Assembly (NCBI GenBank): GCA_037013495.1
Contig: CM072810.1
Coordinates: forward strand, 21,211,343-21,275,342
Source: Hippophae tibetana
Lineage: Eukaryota > Streptophyta > Magnoliopsida > Rosales > Elaeagnaceae
DNA length: 64,000 nt
Direction: 5' to 3'
Shown: piece by piece, positions 13,251 through 23,950 of the stretch
How positions within the stretch are numbered: position 1 is the first letter of the stretch
Layout: every line of letters starts with the position of its first letter
Notes under the pieces: model-generated
Told to the model about the DNA's origin: nothing
Seen by the model: the letters and a program-made list of their open reading frames with translations, nothing else
Database searches by the model: none
Made by a program: the position numbers and the translations under genes

Positions 13251-13438
13251 TAGAAAGATTGTACCTTGGATTTATCTATGGAGAAAAGTTAAGAGAAGCG
13301 ACAATCTCCTTCAATTCTTCTACTTTGTCAATAACCCCTACTTCATCACTTAAGTATTTGGTTATTGTACTATCTCTTATAATACCTCCAATTGGTCTTT
13401 ACTTTTGATGTCAAATATTTTTTGTGCTAAAGAATAAG
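13251..13438 (-). other. Element A protease-RT linker, truncated by element B
   Basis: This short remainder of element A on the minus strand lies between the RT and the left end of element B. It translates to an acidic, stop-containing stretch with no recognisable motif. The protease of A should lie between here and the gag at 20365, and seems lost or unrecognisable. Confidence 0.5.
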
Positions 13439-14847
13439 TGATAATTCTATAAAAATAGAATTATTTTATCACTTTTTTACTTAATATTTATTTTTTTAAT
13501 TAATTATATTATGTTTTTGGCCTAACAAATGAATTTTTTAGGTAATAGGGTGAAAAGAAAAAAAAACACAATTTTTGAGAATTGTTTAGAACTTTTTACG
13601 AATTTTTTAATTTAAGGGATGCATATGGAAACTTTTCAGCATGTGCTTAGATAATGAAGAAGCCCAATTAGAGCATGTCAGGTTATGGACAAATCAATAT
13701 TCAGATCCAAGTGACAATTAGTTAACAATTGCAAACCCAATCAATGAAAGTCGTGTCATCACACCATCTGCCTTGATAGCATAGTCTCACCATGCCACAT
13801 GGTAGCATCGTATTTGTTGTGCCATTTTTACATCCCACATCATCTGAAATACATCTCCCATGAATCAAAGCATGCCACATCATGCCAGTTAATCTTCACA
13901 TGCCATGTCACCAATATGTGATCCTTTTCCTAATTCGTCAGTGTCTGACACACATCCTCAACTAATAAAATGGTTTAGAATTGTTTCTGCATTCTCCTAT
14001 GTTATTTACCAATTCCAACCCCTATTTTTGGGGTATTGGAGGCTAAGTAGAGAAAGAAACTCCCTACATAACAATAGAGATTTCAGAGAAACTTGAATAT
14101 TCTTTTTTCCTCATTCAGTGTTTCTTTTGCATTTTATTTATGTATTTCTCTAAATTTTGCATGAAGTATTTATAGAGTAGTTTTATATTTAGGATTCTAA
14201 TGGAACCTAAGCATGTAATTTCAATTTTTAGTTTAATTTTACAGGTATATTTTATTTAATTATTATTGACCAATTTACATTATCCTTAATGCTTCCAATT
14301 AATTGATAACTAATTAGTTTGATTTCATAACATGTGTGTATTTGAAAAAAGGATATGTGTTATGCTATATGCTTTATAAGGTTAAAAATACTAATTTATG
14401 CATGTAAAATCATTAATTAATTATTGATGCTTAATAATCCATATAATGATAAATGGCCATAGACATGTGGGCTGGGATTGTATGGTTATAATTTCCATGA
14501 CCATAGATATGCGGCTATTATTAATTGGGATATAATTAAATTAACAATTTAATTAGATTAATTATATTTAGGTTGACTAAAAGATTAAATAAAATTATTA
14601 GAGGGAATTATAATCCTAGGAACTTATTATGTTAACTTGTCAAATACTTTAATTATTATAATTAATTAATTTAGATATATTTTATTTTATTTAAAACAAC
14701 CTTTCCTTAGTTTAGATAGAATTAAATGATTCAATTTCAATACTTCATAGAACTAGGAAATCCTCGTGGTTACGACAACTCCATTTTTTAAAATACTTAT
14801 TACTTGTACCCAATACGTATATTTATGGGTAGCAAAAATTACTAATA
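13439..14847 (+). mobile_element. Element B 5' LTR
   Basis: It is similar to 19077-20340 along its length, except for extra sequence at about 14440-14750 that the 3' LTR lacks. It opens with a terminal hairpin (AATTCTAT at 13443-13450 pairing with ATAGAATT at 13455-13462). It contains a GC-richer block (13730-13960) and a TATA-like TATTTATAGAG near 14168. The 63-codon ORF at 13905-14096 lies inside the LTR and is not a gene. Confidence 0.85.
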
Positions 14848-14852
14848 AGTTT

Positions 14853-14870
14853 TAATATCGTTGTGAGAGA
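14853..14870 (+). other. Element B primer-binding site, heavily mutated
   Basis: TAATATCGTTGTGAGAGA lies six bases after the LTR end. Athila-type elements typically carry TGGCGCCGTTGCCGGGGA here, complementary to a tRNA-Asp 3' end. Most differences are G-to-A or C-to-T, as expected from deamination of methylated cytosines on either strand. Confidence 0.6.
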
Positions 14871-15440
14871 TTTGTCTAATTTTATTGATACTGATATTAA
14901 ACATATCTAATTTTTTATTCAAATATTTATTTTGTTTGCTTTTAAAAAAATAATATTTTTTTGTTTTTAATTTTTTTTAATTAATATTTATCTATATTTC
15001 TTTTTAGTTGCTTTGATTTGAGTAATTTTATTGTTATTTTGTTTGCTTGTATTGCTTAATTTTTTTAATTTTCATTATTTTTTTACTTTTAATTATTCTT
15101 CCTTGTTTAATTTGTTTTTCTAAGTATATTTTAAAATTTATTACATTTTCTTTACTTTTGCTATTTAATTTTCTATGTAAGTTATATGATTATAGGTGAT
15201 GGTTTTACATAATTTTCAATAGTCCTCGGGATGTAGAATGTCATTAAGGGGTATTGCGAAGCAAGAATGTCATTTAATGTGGAAGTCCTTAATAATTGTA
15301 TTTTATATAGTTATTTTCATCTATTTTATTAATTATAATTACTATGTTCTTCACATTTTTAGTTAATTTTTGTTTAATAAATTAGTAATTACTATTTATT
15401 TGTTAAGAAATATATTTTTAAGAAAATAAGTAATTTGAAT
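14871..15440 (+). other. Element B leader, T-rich, no ORF
   Basis: A T-rich untranslated leader follows the primer-binding site. A GC-richer patch at 15200-15290 may be the start of the gag-like region before LTR D interrupts it. No domain is recognisable. Confidence 0.4.
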
Positions 15441-16695
15441 CGAAAACGTACTTAATTGCAAATTTTTGTTCAAAAATATAATTTCAAATAAAGAGTGCTT
15501 AATTGCAATTTATAAAAGTCCAAAATATAATTTAAATTAAAATCGGGCTTAATTTTAATTATTAAAAGTTTAAAATTTAATTTGTATTAGAAAAAGGCTT
15601 AATTGTAATTAAAGAAAATTTAAAATGTATTTTGAATTAAATTTGTGGGTCAAAATACAATTAATTAATGTTATTTTTCTACGCAGGAGAGAAGAAGACC
15701 ACGCACCGCCATCCACGCGCGAAACGTGGACCGTCAGATCAGACAAGAAACAGTTAGGATTGACGCGTGTTTTTCAAACCCGATCAAAACAAATGGATGT
15801 AGGTTATAGAAATTTGATGTTATAAATAAGGGATATTATGATAGAGTGAGTTTTTTGGGAGTTTAGAGTTTGAGATTTAGTAGTGTTCGGGGCTGGACTG
15901 TGGAACATGCAGAAGCCATTTTTGGCTTCTGTTGTGTTCTGCGTGTGCCAAATATTTACGATCCGAAATGATTTAATTTTCTTTTTTTCTTCATCTCATT
16001 TTCCTTAACTGATGTAATTTAAATTTAAATTTATGATGTAATTTAATTTTTCTAGGGTTGCATTTTATCTAAATTTATGAAGCTTTGATTTTAATTATTT
16101 TTGAACGATTTATAAGACGTTCGATTTGTTTATTCTATTTATGTTTAATGCTTTTGATTATTTACGAATTTTATCAAATGATCCATGGCACTTAAATAAA
16201 CTTGGAAGATGCATTTTTGTGTATATTGCTCATGGATAGAATGACATGTATGATGAAGGATAAGAATATACCCTAATTGTATGTGTGGACATTTGAGAAC
16301 TTAGAACGTAATGAATCTTGGTGAATTTAATTCTCATAGGAATATAGTGAATTAATTTAGCGAGATGTGTCTATACGGAGCTCGGAAGAGATGTATGGAT
16401 AAAATTAGAAGTTTTCGGTTGACAAATTAAATGTACTGAAAAAATATAAATCAAGAGAAAATAACATGATTTGAGTGGATTAATTTGGTGAAAAACTGCA
16501 ATCCTAGATTTCTTTTATTTTGTTATTAAACTCTTTTCTTAAATTTTTTCCAAATCAACGATCGTTTTGGATAAAATTAGAGAGAGATAATTTTAGTACT
16601 CAACAAACTATAGTAACAAATCTCTGTGGGAACGATAACTTACTTATCAAATTTTATTACTTGTGACCGTGTATGCTTGCACGTTTTATGTTCTC
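15440..16695 (+). mobile_element. Solo LTR D nested in element B (approximate ends)
   Basis: The segment has its own promoter-like layout: a GC-rich block (15690-15790), a TATA box TATAAATAAG at 15821-15830, and a Gypsy-type U5 end near 16620-16690. That end reads ATCTCTGTGGGAACGATAAC, then TTATTACTTGTGACCGTGTA and TGCTTGCACG. These are typical of the right ends of plant Ty3/Gypsy LTRs. It separates the B leader from the gag-like relic. I could not fix the exact ends or a target duplication. Confidence 0.55.
15450..15646 (+). repeat. Tandem repeat, 4 x about 50 bp
   Basis: Four degenerate units start with (A/G)CTTAATT at 15450, 15497, 15547 and 15597. Each continues with an AATTTAAAA-like core. 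They lie just upstream of the promoter block of LTR D. Confidence 0.65.
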
Positions 16696-16699
16696 CAAA

Positions 16700-17740
16700 A
16701 GAGACAGCAGTCCCCTATAGAGAACCAATCCCAACAAAGTCGATTAGAAGGTCATGAATGGTGTGGAGGAGGCCACACTTATGAAGGATATACCAATCTA
16801 GAGTACCCACTCTCTTATTACCATTATTCAAGTTAGTGAATCCACCTTACAACTCTTGGGCTCATAATCATGAGGGGTCCATCACCTACATGGCCAATAT
16901 ATGCATTGGAATAATACAACTATCAACAACCGCCCCAACAAATGGAAAGACCATCCGACAAAGAGAAACTTGATTTATGCATGAAAATGATGAAAGGTTT
17001 GAAACCAAAATTGAGAATAAGTTGATTGAAGAATTTCAACACATAGAGGAATGAGTAGATACGGTCAAACATTATTATGGGGAATGGTTAAGTAACTTGT
17101 CTTGCACTCACACAACTTCAAGAGTCCTTGCCTAGTGCCAATGAAGCCAATACAAATATGGAAGGTAATGAGCTCTACAATGATGATATAACCTTTACGA
17201 GTGAAGATGAGGTGTGCGAGAGTATGGACCTAAATGAAGATTTTAGCCATGTGGTGTAGGATGAACCTAAGGAAATAAATGAGGAGCATATTGTAGTTCA
17301 TGAGTAGATGAAGGTGATTCCTACTTCTTTGGAGGTAGAACTTGTGGAAACCAAAAGACTTAGATTTGATGGACAAAATTAGGAGCTTATCGTGATAAAT
17401 TTAGGTGGATTGGTAAGCTACGAGATCTTTAAAGTTATGGATCTCCTTTACTATGCCGATGAATGCTATGAGTTGAAGTTTGGACAAGAACTTGAAGATT
17501 GTAAGTCCTTGTAGGAGACCCCAACTGATCCTTTTGATGAAGCCATTAGGCTATGTGTTTGAGTTTGAGGTTTTCATTTTCTCAAAAAGGGCCATGAAGA
17601 ATTAATCACAAGGATGTGGGTTTGGGATCCTATGGACAAATATGAAGACCGTGAATATACCTCAATGAAAACCATAAAGTGGTTATTCACGTAATACTTT
17701 CTATACTATCCACGTTTACAAGTGGTGAAAAGTCTAGTCA
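16700..17740 (+). pseudogene. Element B gag-like/internal ORF relic
   Basis: The plus strand can be read with several stops as a hydrophilic, acidic protein. It has a Pro-rich start (PTTPQQMERPSDKDKLDL-like, about 16925-16975), a segment ANTNMEGNELYNDDITFTSE (about 17140-17200), VIPTSLEVELVETKRLRFDG (about 17310-17365), and LLYYADECYELKFGQELEDC (about 17440-17505). I recognise no protease, RT or integrase. The position between leader and Athila 3' motif suggests the gag or gag-like ORF of a non-autonomous element. I infer this from position and composition, not from a named domain. Confidence 0.5.
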
Positions 17741-18020
17741 AGGACTATAAATGTAATGCCACTTAAAGGCAACCTAAGCAATTTAAATTTTAGTTGCTTA
17801 TAAATTTTTTAATGTTTCATTAAGTTGTCTTTTTCTAATTAGTGTGTTCTTAGTTTTTAGGGTGCTAATAAAGAAGGAAGTTGATGCTATATCAAACTTA
17901 TCAAGTCATCAAGGCCCCAACATCAATTTTGGGAGTTTGCTCATCATTTATTTGCTATTGCTTTTAATGTTTTGCATATTAGGAACAATGTGCATATTAA
18001 GTTTGGGTGGGGGGAATCTC
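17741..18020 (+). other. Athila post-pol motifs in element B
   Basis: AAGTCTAGTCAAGGACTATA (from 17730) is followed by AATGCCACTTAAAGGCAACC (17754-17773). This corresponds to the GCGCTT..GGGAGGCAAC motif of elements A and C. Next comes GGAACAATG..TTAAGTTTGGGTGGGG (17982-18012), an Athila-type internal polypurine-like tract also present in C at 29131-29165. Confidence 0.65.
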
Positions 18021-19063
18021 TTCATTCCTTTGGTAGTTTAGTATTATTTATTTTATTATTGTGAAAACATGTCTGAAATGATGGAATATGTGGTTTTATG
18101 CACTTGTTTTGATGATTGATTTTTAGTTCCAATGATACTAATCATAGTTGCTTTGAGCACGATTGTTTGGAAAGGCATAGATGTTGACTAGTATGGATGT
18201 GTTCATGGTGTATGTTTTATTTTTGATTAGCTTGCATGTTTAGTGAGGTTCCTATCTTGTACATATGCATCCTTAGTCACTCATTTTGAGCCTAAAGTTG
18301 ACATTTTTTTGGCACCCACATATTGGTCATCCTAAAATAATTTCCCACTTAACCCTCACACCATTAACACTTGAGTTCATTTGCATATATTTTGATGTGT
18401 TGTATGATGTTGGGAGTAAAAGTTGGCATAAAAAAATGAAAAATAAAAATTTGAGAGAGAAAGAGTGCTACACTAAAACAAATTGATTGAAAGTAATAAG
18501 TTTAGGGGTTTAGTGAGTAAAAACAAAAACATAAGTTATTTTTGGAAATCAAAGGAAAAAAAATAGATTGGTGGAGTGATTGATGGGCTTATGTGGTCCT
18601 AGTATAAATTGTTTATGTTGGGTGTAAATTGAGTTTAAAATATGTCATATTTCCTACACCAACCCTAACCTTACATTAAACTTTTAAAGAAATCCTAATG
18701 ATCCTAGGCCATATTTATGTCTACATTAGTCGAGAGAAATAAGAAAAATAGACATATGGACTTGGGACTATTTATGTTTGAGATTTAACTTGCATTACAT
18801 GTTTTTATGAACTTATCCAACATTCATGCTAAGTAAATGATAAAAGGCATAGCTTACACACACATAATGATCAATTGAAATGGACAAATGAATTTTTATG
18901 CTTAGCCAATGTTTGTGTGTATCCTTTAATCATGTACATTGTGCAAGCTTTAAGGAACTTTGTGGGATAACTTGCATGTGCATTAATCATTCTATCCATT
19001 GTTTCTTATTTAGGTTTCCTTACATATTTTTAGTTTTGTTCTACTTAGGACAAGCAAAATATT
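18021..19063 (+). other. Element B 3' untranslated region
   Basis: No coding region is recognised between the post-pol motif and the 3' polypurine tract. Short ORFs here (for example 18286-18486) have no recognisable motifs. Confidence 0.5.
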
Positions 19064-19076
19064 AAGTTTGGGGGTG
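19064..19076 (+). other. Element B polypurine tract
   Basis: AAGTTTGGGGGTG directly precedes the TGATAATTC terminus of the 3' LTR. This is the usual priming site for plus-strand DNA synthesis in Ty3/Gypsy elements. Confidence 0.85.
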
Positions 19077-20340
19077 TGATAATTCTATGAAAATAGACTT
19101 ATTATATCCCTTTTATACTTATTATTTACTTATTTAATTAATTAAATTATGTTTTTGGGCTTATAAATGACACTTTTAGGCAATGGAGTGAAAAAATATA
19201 ATTTTGGGAAATTTTTGAATTTTTTTAAGAATTTTTAACACAGGTGGATGCATATAGAAACTTTTCTAGATGTGCTTAGAAAATTTAAAGGCCCAATCAA
19301 AGTGCACCATGTTACAGAAAAATAAGGTCAGCAATCGCATACCCAATTAATGAAAACTACATGTCACCATGTCATCCGCATTGCAAATGAGCCCTATCGG
19401 TGCCATATGTTAGCATCATGTTGCTCCATTTTTTCATCCCACATCATCTGAAAGCCATCTCCCATGAATCTGAGCACACCACATCACTCCAACTAAGCTC
19501 CACATGCTACATCATCAATCTACATTCCTTTTCCTGATTTTCCAAAGTATGACACGTTTGCTCAACATCGAATCATCACGACATATGGTGCATAGTTTCT
19601 CAATGGCTATTTCTTCATTTTACATGTGTACATGTACAAATTTGTCCTTTTTAGCTGATTCCATAATTTATAATTGTTTCTACATTCTTTTAGGTTATTT
19701 AGCAATTTTAGCCCCCATTTTTTGGGTATTGGAGGCTAGGTAGAGAGAGGAACTCTCTAGATAACAATGGAGGTTTTAGAAAGAGAAAATACATAAAATA
19801 TTTATCCTAGAGCATATGAGTCACTTTTGAGCATGAAAACTTGAAGATTCTTATTGTGTTTTCTCTTTTCCATGTTCTTTTGTATTTTATCTATGTATTT
19901 ATCTAGATTTTGCACTAAAATATTTATGGTGTAGTTTATATCTCTAGGATTTTAATAAGACCCAAGAATTTAATTTAAATTTTTAGTTTAATTTTACATA
20001 TATATTTTATTTTATTTTTATTTTTCAATTTATTTTATCCTTAATGCTCCTAATTAATTAATCACTAATTAGGTTAATTTGGTAACATGTATTCCTTTGA
20101 AAGAATGATATGTGTTATGCTATACATAAATTAACATATGATTTATGAGGCTAAAAATAACCATTTATGCATGTATAGCCATTAATGAATTTTTGATGCT
20201 TAATGAAAAAGTTAGAGAGACTCATTTTTGGTACTTGATAAAAGTAGCAAATCCTCGTTGGCATGACAACTCTATTCTTAAAAATACATATTATTTGTAT
20301 ATGATACATATATTTATGGGTAGAAAAATTGCTAATATCA
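19077..20340 (+). mobile_element. Element B 3' LTR
   Basis: It starts TGATAATTCTATG and ends CTAATATCA. It aligns with 13439-14847 but lacks about 300 bases near its right part. The terminal hairpin has one mismatch (AATTCTAT with ATAGACTT, 19081-19100). The right end has the Gypsy-type motif AAATCCTCG..GACAACTC (about 20250-20272). ORFs at 19504-19743 and 20145-20384 are chance frames in the LTR. Confidence 0.85.
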
Positions 20341-20364
20341 AGTACATCACAAGAATTTTGTGGT

Positions 20365-21311
20365 CTTACTTGATAAGGTTGTGAAGCCCTTGGATAAGCA
20401 AAACTTGGTGGAGTAGCATAGGTTGCTACTTGATTGTCTCCAAGTAGCTAAAGTTTGGATTATCCCTCCAATTGGAATTGTAAGTGTTGGAAAAAGGATC
20501 ATATCTTTGCCTTTTTGTCCGTAATATCACCTCATAACATTCACTTGTTCAACATTAGGATCTTGAATTGTAGGAACTTGTTTGATAGGTAATAGTTGCA
20601 CAATTGAACTAAGGATGCTCAGTTGTTGTTTAATATTTTTTTAAATTCCTCTTTATTGACCTTTTATGGTGGGTTTGATTGGGTTCCAAACTATCGAGCA
20701 TTTGTAGCCATAGTGCTAATAAAAATTTTGCATTTGTAGGGGTCTTCTCAACTAATATACCACCACTTGACCTATGAATCATGCTTTTATCCATAGGTAT
20801 TAATCCCATAAAAATGTATTGTATTAAAATTTGCTCACATTTGATGATGAGGGAAATTATAATAGAGTTTCTTGAACCGTTCATAATACTCATATAGATT
20901 TTTTCCATTTTACTATTGAACACCACAAATTTAATTTTTGATTATTGCCTAAAAAGCCAGAAAAAATTTCTCCTTGAAGAGTTGTTTCATCTCATTCCAA
21001 CTATTTATAGTTCTAGATGGTAAGTAATACAACCACTTTTTAGTAGTATCCACTAAAGAGAATGAGAATACTCTACATTTTATTCGTTCCTCTATAGTGC
21101 GATTAGGTTTCATTCTAGAATAGACCATATGAAATTCATTTAGATGCTTGTTTGGATCCTCACTAGCAAGATGTCAAAAAGTAGGCAAAAGATGACTTTT
21201 TCCATACTTCAATTCAAGATTACCACCATTGTCATTGTATTGAATGTATATTGGTTGTTAATCTAAAGCCTATGCTGCCATCTCTCTAAGAGTTTGACTA
21301 GGAATATTCAT
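20365..21311 (-). pseudogene. Element A gag remnant
   Basis: The minus strand starts MNIPSQTLREMAA at 21311. It continues SEDPNKHLNEFHMVYSRMKP, VFSFSLVDTTKKWLYYLPSR and TINSWNEMKQLFKEKFF, then NLYEYYERFKKLYYNFPHHQM and RQRYDPFSNTYNSNWRDNPN near 20490. This is the retrotransposon gag layout of Athila-type plant elements (the AKDWLYYLPP and FFP.S segments in the family). Gag builds the virus-like particle. Frameshifts and stops break it (for example TAG codons near 21265 and 20960). The open frame at 20630-20926 is only a middle piece. Its 3' end is cut by element B. Confidence 0.85.
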
Positions 21312-21595
21312 AGCGATTTATACATGGATGCATTGATCTGAATCATCAGATGAGTCGCATGAAATTGAAAAATTTGTCTAAATTTCTTACTCAAGAAAAA
21401 GTCCAATGTGTGAATTTGACTTAAATTATAGCACGAGTTTTTTAATCGTGATTTTGAAAAGAAAATAAAGACTAGAAATAAGTTAAGTTAAAATAAAACA
21501 AAATAAAAATAAAAATAAAAAAAAATATATTTTTTAATGTAAAATAAATGAAAATAAATAAAAGTAAACAAGACTTAATTTAATGAAATTTCCTT
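21312..21595 (-). other. Element A leader region
   Basis: An AT-rich leader lies between the A 5' LTR remnant and gag, with an A-rich simple stretch around 21480-21580. No primer-binding site was recognised. Confidence 0.5.
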
Positions 21596-22027
21596 ACAAT
21601 ACAATGTACATAAACTCATGCCATGGTGCAAGACAATTTATGTTTCTATGAAGTCCATCCGAGAGTGTTATACTGTAGTGCACATAAACTCATGCAATGA
21701 CACACTATGTTTCTCTATAATTCCTGATGAACCCTAGAGGAGTATGTAGTGGCACACTATTTCTATGCCTCGATGTTCTCTTAATTCTTCAATGTTTCCC
21801 TTTTAACTTCACTTTAATGTATTTTGGGTAAATATTTTGTAATTAAATTCTCCAATTTTTTATTTGTATCTTTATTGACCAAAATATCTAAAATATATCA
21901 AAACATACCCTATGATTTTGAAAACATATTTTGTAATATAATTAATTAAAAATAAAATATTAAAACTTAATTGTTTTAATTAATTCTAATTAGTCATTAG
22001 GTAAGTGTGTTTTTCAAGTATTTATCG
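21596..22027 (-). mobile_element. Element A 5' LTR, truncated
   Basis: The minus strand starts CGATAAATACTTG at 22027 (TG mutated to CG) and aligns with 8015-8383 for about 430 bases. The downstream two-thirds of the LTR, present in the 3' copy, is missing. A short internal duplication of ACATAAACTCATGC occurs at about 21608 and 21681. Confidence 0.7.
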
Positions 22028-22470
22028 TACTCAACATTGCTTGGAGATATGATTAGTGTAATAGGTGAAAAAGAAGAAACTACATCTCTATAGGACCCTT
22101 TTGATACCATGATCAATGGCCACAAAGAGTCTTTGGAAGTTCTCATTCTAAATACTTAGAGGTCTTAGAAGAACAAAAATGAAATGTTTAAGAGAAATTT
22201 TGAAAAAACAAATCCATTTTTTTACTACAAGGCATCTATTAAGTTGAAGTTATGAAAATACTCTGTACATCCCAACAAAAATTCCAAACAACTTTCACTC
22301 TTGAGTGCCTTCATAGGATATCCCTGGAGAAAACCCAAAGGAAATCGACCATTATTTCTTGCCTTTTTTCTTGATGAAACCACCATCAATAACCACGAAT
22401 CATTAGGTTGAAGTGTATATAGATCCATACATATATACATATACATATATACATATATACATACATACAT

Positions 22471-22501
<31 letters not shown>

Positions 22502-22604
22502 AGTTTTCGGGTATCAAAAATATTAGGGTTTGTGAGTGGTTGTTATGTTGTTATGTAATTGAAGTGATGGTGGTGGAGGATAGGTATATTGAGGTAGAGA
22601 TAAG
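22028..22604. other. Spacer between elements A and C
   Basis: This is the only short stretch here not assigned to a transposon. A minus-strand frame (22225-22476) contains SWLLMVVSSRKKARNNGRF and then runs into the microsatellite. I recognise no family. It may be a host fragment or chance. Confidence 0.4.
22427..22501. repeat. ATAC/AT compound microsatellite
   Basis: ACAT/ATAC units grade into a pure (AT)n run of about 11 units immediately left of element C. Confidence 0.9.
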
Positions 22605-23830
22605 TGATGACTCGTATAATTTAACATAATTTATTAGTTCTCAATTTTAATTTTAATCTAATTTTATTTGTTTTTATTGATTTTAGACTTCATTATTATT
22701 AATTAAATTTTATTGCATATTTGAAGATAATTAAGATTCAAAATTTTAGAAACATATCATCTAAAGATTATCAAATTTAACTTATAATTTATTTAAATTA
22801 GATTTAAATCAATATATATATATATATATACTAATTAGATTAAGGAGTGCAATAATATGATATATATAAAGTTGAAAGAATATATATATAAACGGAGGAT
22901 GGCCGCAAGACAATAAGAAATTAAAAAATTAATGGAGATGATCTGTGCAGAGAAAGGACAAAAATAAAAAATAAAAGCAAAAATTGGGAAAAACAGTGAG
23001 GGAGCTATCATGGAAGAAAAAAAGAAGAGAAAATTAACACGTGGGAGAAACACTTAGGTAGATTCTTTTTGTGATTCAATTTCTTTCAATTTTTCTCAAA
23101 ATATTATGGTGAATTCGTTTATTTTAAATTGAATTTTTAGCATGAACTAATTTTTCTTTATTCTAGAAAAAAGATATAATTTAATTCTGAACTATTCTTG
23201 ATTTTTTATATTATTTTGAATTATTTCTCATCATATTTGTCTGATTTATTATGAGTTTAATGCTTCTAATTAACTGGTCATTAATTAGATGATTTTAGTC
23301 TCGTGATTTACTATTGAAAAAGGGAATTTAAGATATATTTGAAATATTCGGCATAGGTAAATATAGAAATTGAAAGACTTGTATGAACTTGTGAAATTTT
23401 AAAATCATTGGTCTTAATGCTTTCTTGCTTTATTAAATTACATACTCTTATATAAATTAATGAATAAGAATATTTCTAATTGACTATCGAAATAGGCTTT
23501 TGGATATTGCTAACAAATAGAGAGAATTAAATTTAATTAACTAGATGAGTAAAAAATAGTGAGTGATAAGGTGAAATTGATTTCATAAAAGTTTTTTTCT
23601 TATTAATTTGATCTTTGAATAACATCTTTACTTTCCTTGACATATTTTCTTTAAATTGATTTTATTTTAAATTCAATTGCAACAACCTTAGTGAGTTTTC
23701 TAGATAAAATTGAGATTAGTATAATTTTGGTATTTGTCAAAAATAAGTTATCAATCCCTAAGGACAATACTATTTTTATCACTTTATTGTAAAACTATAA
23801 TACTGTGCACTTGTAGTTTTGCACTGATCA
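22605..23830 (+). mobile_element. Element C 5' LTR
   Basis: It starts TGATGACTCGTATAATTTAA and ends TTTTGCACTGATCA. It aligns with 35553-36609 throughout, including GGAAAAACAGTGAGGGAGC (22987-23005) against GGAGAAACAGTGAGGGGGC in the other copy. A (TA)n tract at 22812-22830 is shorter than the matching one at 35741-35774. The right end carries AAGGACAATAC..TGTGCACTTGTAG, a Gypsy U5 signature. Confidence 0.9.
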
Positions 23831-23836
23831 AGTTTT

Positions 23837-23854
23837 TAGCACTGTTGTTGGGGA
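23837..23854 (+). other. Element C primer-binding site
   Basis: TAGCACTGTTGTTGGGGA lies six bases after the LTR. It matches the Athila-type site TGGCGCCGTTGCCGGGGA at all but five positions, and all five changes are G-to-A or C-to-T. The site would pair with tRNA-Asp. Confidence 0.8.
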
Positions 23855-23950
23855 TTGATTTTTTCTTATTTTTGAAAATATCGATAAAAAGTAATCTTAT
23901 TTTTAATTTAGAATTATATTGCATTTCATTTTTATTTTTATATTTTTTAG

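Larger units (their letters stand above)
13439..20340 (+). mobile_element. Element B: Athila-like element without recognisable pol
   Basis: Two direct LTR copies start TGATAATTCTAT at 13439 and 19077 and end ACTAATA (14847) and CTAATATCA (20340). A degraded primer-binding site follows the first, and a polypurine tract AAGTTTGGGGGTG precedes the second. The element interrupts element A between its gag and pol. The internal 4.2 kb carries a gag-like relic and Athila-type 3' motifs but nothing like protease, RT or integrase. It therefore looks like a non-autonomous derivative, or a copy that lost pol. Flanking pentamers (ATAAG and AGTAC) do not match. Confidence 0.8.

Noticed and set aside
15450..15646. 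Possible CRISPR-like array
   Set aside because: Units are simple head-to-tail repeats without unique spacers, in plant nuclear DNA. The same holds for the 35-bp repeats at 34051-34225.
22225..22476. 83-codon ORF possibly encoding a host protein
   Set aside because: Its start is inside the ATAC/AT microsatellite and no motif is recognised. Kept only as a note in the spacer entry.
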